The notes beneath the pieces are model-generated. The model saw only the letters and a program-made list of their open reading frames with translations. It did no database searches and had not been told where the DNA came from. The position numbers and the translations under genes are program-made. DNA of 64,000 nt from Hanleya hanleyi (lineage: Eukaryota; Mollusca; Polyplacophora; Lepidopleurida; Hanleyidae). Below are positions 52,845-61,471 of the stretch, in pieces (within the stretch, counting starts at the first letter, position 1; every line of letters begins with the position of its first letter). The stretch lies in NCBI GenBank assembly GCA_036873755.1, contig JAVTVY010025281.1, positions 42,199 to 106,198 of the forward strand. The letters run 5' to 3'.

Positions 52845-55547
52845 ATGGCCTCTATGTTCTGTTCCGTCTGTGGGAAGTCTAAATCAACGACTTACATTCC
52901 GTTTGTCTTGCGTGTCGAGGCAATATTGCTTGTGATTGTACCCATAGATGTCAGGAGTGCCAACAATGGCCCGATGATTTATTTCAAGATTTAATGACCG
53001 GGTCTCGGGCGGGCTCCCTTCCCCCTGGTTTAATGTCGGAGACTAATATCATGACTCCGCCCTCCCATTTTATTGAAAATGGGACGGCGAAGAAGCCTGC
53101 GTCGATTGGCAGTCCTTGGATGGGCCCTTTACGTTCTTTATTAGATAAAGGTATTGCGCCAAGTACTTTTGTTTCTGATTTGTCCACAGGTAAAAGGAAG
53201 AAACAGGTAAAAGTATTGGGGTCCGTCCTAGATGAAGGTACGGGAGAGTCAGCCGAGGTCACAGTAGAACTAGATCTTCCCGAAAGTGTGTCCCCCATGG
53301 AAGCCGAGACGCAATCCGAGATGAGGACCACTTTGACTCCGGGCATAAACACTGGTGACGTCGTAAGTACGCCCGTATGTGCTGTTGGGAATGATATCAT
53401 TGGGGGGACTCCCGCTGGGAATTCCCCGATATAAAAAAAAAAAAAAAAAAATTCCCAGGTGTCGTTTGTTGGTCGTAAACCAATTTCGACACTCCCTGTT
53501 GCTCCAGGGGCAGCCTTAGGCATGGTAAGTGGTGCTGCAAATAACTCTGGCGTAATACCAGGTATAGTTAATTTCAGCACAGCAGACAATACCTCTGGTG
53601 GATATAGAGACAATATATCCATGGTCCTACCAGGAGAAAACTCCACGACCTTGCGTAATACCCCAGTTACGGGAGTTATCACACAAGGCCGGGTAGGATT
53701 AAATCCCTTGCAATTGAACACCTTTGGGTTGACAAACGCAGGGGATCGAGGTCATTGTTCTGCAGGAACAATGCCAGTTTCACACTTAATACCTCAGAGT
53801 GTTAATAGAAACAATACGGCATTGTTCCAGTCACAACAGGTTATGACAGAATGGTTCTGGGTCGGGTGTCATAAACCCATATAGGGCTCATTATCAACTT
53901 CCTGTCAGCCAATTCCGGTCGCCTGCGGGTTCCGGTATGGTTAACTCCGGGTTTCCGGTTAGGACTTTTCGTCCTTCCGGTCCCACTATAAGGAGGTCTG
54001 TTGTGACAAACCCCGGTGGGTTGAGACTTCCGGTTCGTCCGGAAATGCAGTGGGCTAGGCCTATTGCATCCCCTTATAGGCGGGTCTCTAACAGTCCACA
54101 AATCAATACGGGAGTTCCGGTTATTGATGGTTCTCTGTCTGCTGTTATTCTACAAAGAATGGAACAACAGGCAGCTGAACTAGATCAGTTCCGGTGACTT
54201 TTGACTTCCGCTTCCGGTACTGTTCAGGTTCCATCCCCGGTTCCGACACAGCTTCCGGTAGTATCGTCTAATCCGATTGATTTGTCTACTGACCCATCGA
54301 TGAGACGTCAGGGGGTCGCGCAACGTCAATCCATTGAGGATAATGACAGTGATCATGATCCGGAAAGACGTTCATATTCAGAGGTACTAGAAGCTCTATA
54401 CGAGTTGTACCCTAATATGTCACGACCCCCACCGCCGACGTCCTCTCGCCTACATACTATGGCAGAGGCTCCGTCGACAACTACCATGCAGACGTCGTCA
54501 CTTCCTGCGTCAGATGCCATTCATGGTTTATGTTCCGTTCTTGATACGGTTTTAGCCCACCCTAAAACAATGCAGGAACGTATTACAAGAACGGGAAAAC
54601 GTGCGCTCTTTAGACCGGCTTCCGCTTCGGCACCACTTCCGGTAGAGAAGCCCACGTCTAGAGCATACGGAATTCATGATTCGGCATATGACTTTAAGGC
54701 CGCGGAACCGGAACCTGATCTTGCCGACATATGTAAAGGCAACAAGGTCCCTTCCAAGGTCTTGATCCCGCTAACTGATAAGCAGTCTTCTACTATTGAA
54801 GAAGCTGCGCGGCAGGGGGTAGCCATAGCCTCTCACATGGACTGGTTTCTAACGGCCATATCCACTGTGTTGAGCAGGTTGTCGCGTTCGCAGTTAGCAG
54901 CCAGTAGTAGTCCTGAGCTACAATTACTGGCGGATCTTCAGAACGTGGCTGCTAAAGCTAATGCTGATGCAATGGCTTTAGCCGCATTCAATGCTGCGAT
55001 GGTTGTTCATTTGAGACGACAAGCTTACTTGTCTTCAGTCGTCAACCATGCTCCTGATATAGTCTTTCGTACTTTGAAGGAGCAATCGCCAGCATCTTCG
55101 CTGTTGTTTAATGGCATTATACCGTCTCTAAGGGATACGGTTGAGAAGGCTAAGCCTAATCCTCCGTCTAGAGCGGGTGGTATGGGGACAGGAAAACGTA
55201 TGTCTACGGATACTTCCGGTCCACCAGCCAAGCAACCTAGACCGACTACTTCCGCTTCCGGTCCAAAAGGGAAGTCTCAAGCGGCGGGTCGCATGCCACA
55301 ACAGCAAGGCCAGACCAATCCCAACTATAAGGTAAAGGGAAAGGTCGTGGCAAAAAGCAGCAGGGCCGGTGACGATTCGGGCCATGTCAATCTCATGACT
55401 TGGCGGGACCACGAATTGCCTCAACTTCCGGTCCCGTCAAAATCCAGTCTCCCGGTCGGGGGACGACTTCAAGGATTTTGGCGGAATTGGCAAAAACTGG
55501 GGATGGATCCGTGGGTAATCCGTACTATTCGATACGGTTACCCCTAG
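52845..55547 (+). pseudogene. DIRS Gag-like ORF, multiply broken
   Basis: Coding begins near the ATG at 52,845 with a Cys-rich start (FCSVCGKSK), shifts frame near 52,895 into CLACRGNIACDCTHRC and ECQQWPDD, and continues in frame 2. It meets TAA at 53,432-53,434 just before an 18-A run, goes on to 53,884, moves to frame 3, and meets TGA at 54,195-54,197. It then continues open to 55,547. The Cys/His-rich N-terminus suggests a zinc-binding or nucleic-acid-binding module; the rest is Ser/Pro-rich with a helical C-terminal half (about 54,700-55,100). It precedes and overlaps the reverse transcriptase, the normal DIRS order. The A-run could also be a slippage site, but four separate lesions point to decay. 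Confidence 0.7.
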
Positions 55548-55549
55548 AA

Positions 55550-57467
55550 TTTACTATAGATCCACCCCTTACTGCTGCTCCCAAGCCCTCCCGTATACCC
55601 ATACGGAAGGCACACCTTCTGGTAACACAGGCATCTGTGGACAAACTTATCCAGAAGCATGCAGTAATAGAACTTCCGGTCAACGACCGGTCCCCCGGGT
55701 TCTATTCTCCGGTTTTCCTTGTGCCAAAGAAGGATACACCGGAAATGCGCATGATAATAAATCTGCGCAGGCTGAACAAGGATGGAGTCCTTCCGGTCCA
55801 TCAGGACCGCTCTGGTTCAAGGGGAATGGTTAATTTCCTTGGATCTTCGGGATGCTTACCTGCATATCCCGATTCATCCAAGTTACCGGAAGTACCTGAG
55901 ATTTATGGTCGGTGCTCGCCGTTTCCAATTCCAGGTCCTACCTTTCGGTCTAGCCAGTTCCCCTTGGGTCTTCACCAGAGTATTTCAGCCAGTGGCGGCG
56001 TATCTGCACAGTCGAAGTATCAAATATCATTTTTACCTAGACGATTCCATTATCAGGAATATGTGCAGAATACAACTCCGATGCGATACAACATTTGTAT
56101 GCCACATCCTCGAACTACTGGGTTATCTCCCACACGAGGAAAAATCGGAGATAACACCGTCACAACAACGGAACTTCCTAGGCGTGGCGTACAACACCAA
56201 ATTGGTCATTGCTCGGCCACCGGAAGTTCGTTGGTGCAAGATATGTCGCGACACACTGTTCATCAGACATTCTTGCCGCACTGCCATCCAGTTTGCATCA
56301 ATAATCGGTCTACTGACATCCACACAGGATGTCACACCACGAGGCCGATTACAGTTACGGCCACTAATGATCTATTTAAATCAGCATTGGCCACACAGGC
56401 ACAGGAATCCCATGATTCCTGTCACAGAGGAAGTCAAACATCACCTATCATGGTGGATGGATCCTCTCAATGTGATGCCTGGTGTAACACTACTTCCGTT
56501 TCAAGCTACTCATCAGCTGTTCACGGATGCCTCGATGCAAGGATGGGGGGCCCACCTCGGATCCAAGTCGATATCAGGCTATTGGACTCCGCAGGAGAGG
56601 TTACTCCATATCAATGTATTAGAGTTCATGGCCGTCAATCGAGCAATACTCTTATTGATACAGGACCTCAAAGGCCAGTCGGTTCTGGTAGCTACAGACA
56701 ACACAACTGTCTTAGCTTACATCAACAAGATGGGGGGAACTCGGTCCACGAAGCTTCTGAAGCAGACCGAGATACTCTACCATCTGTACTGGCAGAACGA
56801 GATCATACTTCGTGCCAGACACATACCAGGACATCTGAATGTACTAGCCGACGCACTGTCGAGAAAACATCAGATTATACCGACGGAGTGGCAGCTTCAC
56901 ACAGACATTCTGCGCCAAATCACTCAGATTTGGGAACAACCGCTGATAGATCTGTTCGCTACTCATCTGAATCATCAACTCCCTCTGTATATGTCTCCTG
57001 TACTGGATCCTCTAGCAGTGGGAGTCGATGCTCTATCGCAGGATTGGACGGGTCTAATAGCATATGCTTTCCCGCCCCCTTCAATCCTGCCTCTAGTTCT
57101 ACAAAAGATACGCGCGCATCCGTGCGTCGTTTATCTAATTGTCCCTTGGTGGCCAGCTCGTCCGTGGTTTCCCGACCTTCTGGAATTACTGGTAGACGTC
57201 CCAAGACGACTACCTCTTTGGAAAAAACTACTTCGTCAACCGAAGTCAGCAATTTTCCACCACAAACCTCAGGCATTCCATCTGCACGCTTGCAAGTGCT
57301 CAAGGATCAGCTCACTGAGGTTGGGTTTTCTAGGGAAGCTTCGAGAAGAATGGTCGCTTCCACTCGATCCTCCACATCAGCTTGTTATCAAGGGAAGTGG
57401 AGGGTCTTCCATGAGTGGTGTTCTGGAAGTAACATTGATGCCCGTTCTGCCTCTGTTCAGCAGATAG
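55550..57467 (+). pseudogene. DIRS reverse transcriptase and RNase H, frameshifted
   Basis: The N-terminal part lies in frame 2 (AVIELPVNDRSPGFYSPVF, VPKKD, MRMIINLRRLN). A small deletion and frameshift near 55,780 moves coding to frame 3, which runs to 57,467. There: SLDLRDAYLHIPIH (first catalytic Asp), LPFGLASSPWVFTR, FYLDDSII (the YxDD-equivalent), and FLGVAYNT. The RNase H domain follows: LFTDASMQGWGAHLG, INVLEFMAV, LVATDNTTVLAYINK, LADALSR. The missing piece before MESFRSI includes part of the conserved finger motif. The 3' end overlaps the recombinase frame by more than 150 bases, as is usual in DIRS elements. Confidence 0.9.
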
Positions 57468-58525
57468 CAGATTTCTTGTTACACCTGTTTCAAGACAAGG
57501 GTCTTGCTCCATCTACGGTGGACGGTTACAGATCAGCATTATCTAGGATTATTAACCTGTCTACTGGCGTTAATCCTGCATCTGATCCTAATCTAACAGC
57601 TCTGGTTAGATCGTTTAGGATTGACAGGCTTATCTCTGTACCAAAACTTCCTACATGTAAATGGGATTTAGCATTAGTTCTACGGAGTTCATCAGAACCT
57701 CCATTTGAACCCATAACTACAGCCGATCTGAAATTCCTATCCTACAAAACAGTTTTTTTGTTAGCCTTGGCTTCAGCGGCTCGCGTGTCAGAACTACACG
57801 CTTTGGATGCTAGGGAAATTAGGCATGATTCTCGATGGTCTTATGTGGTACTTACTACCATTCCTGAATTTGTAGCCAAGAACCAATCTCTGTACGACAC
57901 TTCTTCTAGAGATTTTAGAGTTCCAGCTTTAGCTGATTTCCTTTCCTCAGGGTTAGAATCGGACAATCTTATGTGTCCGGTTCGTGCCCTTACTGTGTAT
58001 ATTAATCGCACTAAAGTACTACGTGCTGGGCGAAGGCGATTATTTATACCATTTTGTCCCCGGAGCCAACAAGAGATATCTAAAAACACTATCTCTTCTT
58101 GGCTCTCCAAAACTATTAGGTTAGCCTACGATGGAGTGTCATCGATGCAGGCTGTGTTGTGTGATGTCTCTGCACATGAGATCAGGGCGCTTGGGTCGTC
58201 CTGGCCATTGTGGACCAACAGGTCGGTAACTGATATTATGAGGGCTTGTTATTGGAGATCTCACACAACCTTCGCATCATACTACTTGAGAGACATGACA
58301 CTTATCAAGGACGACCTATATTCCTTGGGACCACTGGTGACAGCGCAGCAGATCACCGGGGTCGGGTCAGCACACACACTAGAGGCCTGTGTGTTTTTAT
58401 CGGTTTTTAATGGTAAGAACACGTTTCCTCATAAAAAACTTTCTTTCAAAAAAAGGGGGGGGCACGTGTATATAACTTCCATTATGTCAGCGCCGATGAG
58501 CTTGGGAGGTCTGGGCTTACTATAG
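57290..58525 (+). CDS. DIRS tyrosine recombinase
   Basis: This frame is open from 55,400, but recombinase-like sequence starts near 57,290. A SAM-like N-terminal domain (YQGKWRVFHEWC ... APSTVDGYRSALSRI) is followed by the catalytic domain: Arg I in ASAARVSELHALD, the H-x-x-R pair in SAHEIRALGSSW, and the nucleophile region WRSHTTFASYYLRD. All four catalytic positions appear present and the frame is uninterrupted to 58,525, so this is the only intact enzyme of the element. It would join the circular DNA copy into the genome. The start codon is uncertain because of the overlap with the reverse transcriptase. The C-terminal ~45 residues after LGPLVTAQQ may be read-through. Confidence 0.85.
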   Translation: MQVLKDQLTEVGFSREASRRMVASTRSSTSACYQGKWRVFHEWCSGSNIDARSASVQQIADFLLHLFQDKGLAPSTVDGYRSALSRIINLSTGVNPASDPNLTALVRSFRIDRLISVPKLPTCKWDLALVLRSSSEPPFEPITTADLKFLSYKTVFLLALASAARVSELHALDAREIRHDSRWSYVVLTTIPEFVAKNQSLYDTSSRDFRVPALADFLSSGLESDNLMCPVRALTVYINRTKVLRAGRRRLFIPFCPRSQQEISKNTISSWLSKTIRLAYDGVSSMQAVLCDVSAHEIRALGSSWPLWTNRSVTDIMRACYWRSHTTFASYYLRDMTLIKDDLYSLGPLVTAQQITGVGSAHTLEACVFLSVFNGKNTFPHKKLSFKKRGGHVYITSIMSAPMSLGGLGLL

Positions 58526-58697
58526 GGACAGTGTCTACGATACCGTTATATGACCCTGTCACTATTGAGTCTTTATGGAAGCCTATTCTTATTTAAGTTT
58601 TATGGCCAGCATGAAGTCTCTTGCTGACTTCCGTCTAATCCTCACGCCATTAGCCGCTGTCACTTTGACTTCCCTCCGTCCTGCTTTGGGAGTCTCG

Positions 58698-58790
58698 CAT
58701 ATGTCAGTAAGGTCAGTTTCACTGTGTAAAAAATATAATAAATTTACATGTAATTTTTACATTTTTAAACTGAAACTTACCTTACTGACA
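58698..58790 (+). repeat. DIRS internal complementary region
   Basis: The first half (CATATGTCAGTAAGGTCAGT ... GTGTAAAAAATA) is the reverse complement of the left terminus at 52,541-52,577. The second half (AAATTTACATGTAATTTTTA ... CTTACCTTACTGACA) is the reverse complement of the right terminus at 58,955-59,011. It would template circularisation of the DNA intermediate. Confidence 0.92.
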
Positions 58791-58840
58791 GAGTAATGGT
58801 CCCACCCGACCTCCCCGCTTGGGATCTTTACATTAAGCGT

Positions 58841-59011
58841 AAGAAGTGGAGATCTATTGTGATTGAGTGCTGGCGTGGGTGATTAGGCGGGAAATGAACT
58901 GTGCTATTGTTTTAATTTCTTCACTTGTTAATCCGTGTTTGCACACGAACGCATATGTCAGTAAGGTAAGTTTCAGTTTAAAAATGTAAAAATTACATGT
59001 AAATTTATTAT
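58841..59011 (+). repeat. DIRS right inverted terminal repeat
   Basis: Mirror of the left repeat across about 125 bases, then a distinct outer end (AAAATGTAAAAATTACATGT ...) matched in the internal complementary region, which places the element end near 59,011. Confidence 0.88.
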
Positions 59012-59740
59012 TTTTCCACATTAACTATATGGCAAGATGAAACGATCAATAATATTTGGCAGAATTTGGTATCTTGGAAATTAATTGGGCAAAATTTTCC
59101 CTCCACTGGCATTTTTAAGTTCATACTTTTTGGATGACCCCTTACTCTGCCATGCAGGTTTAGCTGAGACAATAGGACAAGAAATCAATCATCACCGTAA
59201 CACTTTGTCTGGTGCCAGTTCCATTCTCAGATGCTCTCAGACTGCATCATTTGAGGATTCCACCCTTCCCCCCAACACCATTTCTGTTGGACCCCATAAC
59301 TTTTGTCAGTGACCCTGCAACTTCATTTCTTAAGAAAAACACTGCAATATCTTTTTAATTTGAAATTTTGCATTAAACCAGGGTTCGTATAATAAATTAT
59401 TATACGGTCCCTGCTTAAACAAAATATGTTTCTGTGGATTCATTCTATATGTTTTATATTGAATCATTTTATTGCGAATATTTGCATTTGAAAACTTCCT
59501 TCCAACCAAATTTGGGGGGAATCCTTGCCTGGTCACCCGACACGATCCATTAAAGAGGCATCACATAAATAAATAAAATTAAAAAATAAATAAAAATGAA
59601 TGAAAATGTTGCAGTAACAGTCAAGGCTTGCAAATTATGAAAGTTAAATAATGCATAGAAACCAGTTTTATTTGTTAATCCATATCATTTTAAAGCAACT
59701 GAACTTTTGTGTACATAAGGCAGAACCCTTCAAAGCCTTA
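59012..59740. other. No gene seen
   Basis: AT-rich, no structure I can support. Confidence 0.6.
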
Positions 59741-61460
59741 AGGCTCTAGTTTTGTATTGGAAGAAAAACACTGTTCAGAACATATTTTATCTGCAGTGTG
59801 AGGTACTCAGAAACACTAACATTCTGCCATTTTTTGGTGTCATGTGAGAGCGGCTTCGTCACATGACCAACAGATGCCCGTTGATTGGATAACTGTTTGC
59901 ACAAAACTGTTCTGAGGACGAAAACACATTCTCAAAACAGTTTTTTTTCATGTCTTCAGTGTGTGGTGATCGTGAACAAGTGTCTGAACATTGTAAGCTC
60001 CTATGTACTCCGGGTTAATCCACACACTCAATGAACAAACAACAACAGGATCTGGCCGATATAGTGTATATTTCAATAACCTCAGAGAATAGAATCTTTT
60101 AATAATAATATGTTGTAAAAATATATGGGATGGCGTGGCTCAGACCTCAGGTTGGTGGGAGATAGCTCTGGCAGAATGACACATAATATAGTAGGATATA
60201 ATCCAATAATCAGCTGTATACTATATTCACTGTAATCCAATATAGGCTGTATACATGTATTCAATATAGTCCAGTATGGGCTATATGCATGTATTCACTA
60301 TAGCTGTATATATCCAATGGTATTGAATTACACTGAAGGGGACGTAATCCTTGTATTGTGCATATAATATATCCTTTATTATATGTACCTAAATTCCACG
60401 TAAATCCTTTTCCATATGGGGACCCAATGTTAGAAGCTGAGATCGTTAACGTCAGCCACCGGCTGAGCTATCTGTCAACCTGAGGTCTGCGCTTCTATTT
60501 ATAACCCTCAAATCGTACCACGTGACGTAACTGACCAATGACCATAGAGCATTTCTCTAGACCTGATTCAGACCGGCACTACATAATGACGAAAATTACT
60601 ATTTATACTAATTAATCGGATGCGGTCAGGGTTGATCATCTGGATCTGGTGCTCCTTTATATCAAAGTTAATAATTATGTGTTCGGCCCAAAACGTACAA
60701 CTATAGATTAAAAGTAATTAGACAAAACATATTCCAGATCGCCGACCGCCAACATGTTGTAGTAATACAAAGCTGCTCAGTGCTTGTCAGCCTCTTCTAT
60801 GATCAATTTCTGCAGTTTTAGGCCTTTAAACAATAATCAAAAATTCTCAATAAATTCTATAATAATTCCAATAAATATAACAATGAAATTCACATACTTT
60901 TGGCACTTGGTTTCGTGATGAACACTTTCGAAATTACCGCCTTCACTGACGTTGCTACTGACGCTTTGAAGCCAACTCACAAAGTGCACCGAACTACCCG
61001 ACATGCAAAATAGTACCAATGGTAAACTGCTACATTTAGCACTTTACGTCACAATATTATGTCTATTTCGGGGTCACATGACCAATACATCGTCGGGGGA
61101 TAATGGCGCCGAGGGAAACACACCGGGAGATTCAAGAAGGCCTCTCCCCAAAATATTATATACAGTCCATGTTATGTTGGGTGATCAGTTCAAACAATGT
61201 GATAGAGTTCATCCAAGTTTATTGGGGCGATGATGTCTGTTGTCGTTGACATGTACACACGCGATCAAGGTAAGTAAATCCACACAAGAAGAGTCACTTG
61301 ATAACACATGGCTTCTCAAGGTATGTCCATAAATGGCACAATAAAAACATTTCAAAGTTAAATCCAAACCCAACCCCGTTATACTATGGTCCTTACAACA
61401 TTTATCCAATCAACTGGCAACTGTCGGTCATGTGACGAAGCCATTTTTACACAACAATGT
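59741..61460. mobile_element. TTAA-type MITE copy split by a 1.4-kb insertion
   Basis: 59,741-59,994 resembles the MITE at 48,518 (AACACTGTTCAGAACAT, CTGCAGTGTGAGGT, GTGTGGTGATCG). Its continuation, TTATCCAATCAACTGGCAAC and GTCATGTGACGAAGCC, resumes at 61,397. The gap is defined by AACATT on both sides (59,989-59,994 and about 61,393-61,398). Confidence 0.65.
59995..61392. mobile_element. Inserted element of ~1.4 kb, class uncertain
   Basis: Begins GTAAGCTCC and ends GGTCCTTAC within a 6-base AACATT duplication. A minus-strand segment near 60,440-60,475 (ATAGCTCAGCCGGTGGCTGA) resembles a tRNA A box, so part may be a tRNA-derived SINE; the matching B box is weak. GGACCCAATGTTAGAAGCTGAG near 60,421-60,442 loosely resembles an LTR-retroelement primer site. 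I see no ORF with a known domain. Confidence 0.4.
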
Positions 61461-61471
61461 CATGTGGCTCC

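Larger units (their letters stand above)
52541..59011 (+). mobile_element. DIRS-like tyrosine-recombinase retrotransposon
   Basis: Gag-like ORFs, reverse transcriptase/RNase H and a tyrosine recombinase lie between inverted terminal repeats, and an internal complementary region near the 3' end matches both termini. This is the diagnostic architecture of DIRS elements, which integrate a circular DNA with the recombinase and make no target duplication. The element is about 6.5 kb. Gag and reverse transcriptase are broken; the recombinase is open. Confidence 0.93.

Noticed and set aside
52984..53721. 245-residue minus-strand ORF
   Set aside because: Antisense shadow of the DIRS Gag region.
60435..60490. 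tRNA gene on the minus strand
   Set aside because: An A-box-like string is present but no cloverleaf or good B box; at most a SINE remnant.
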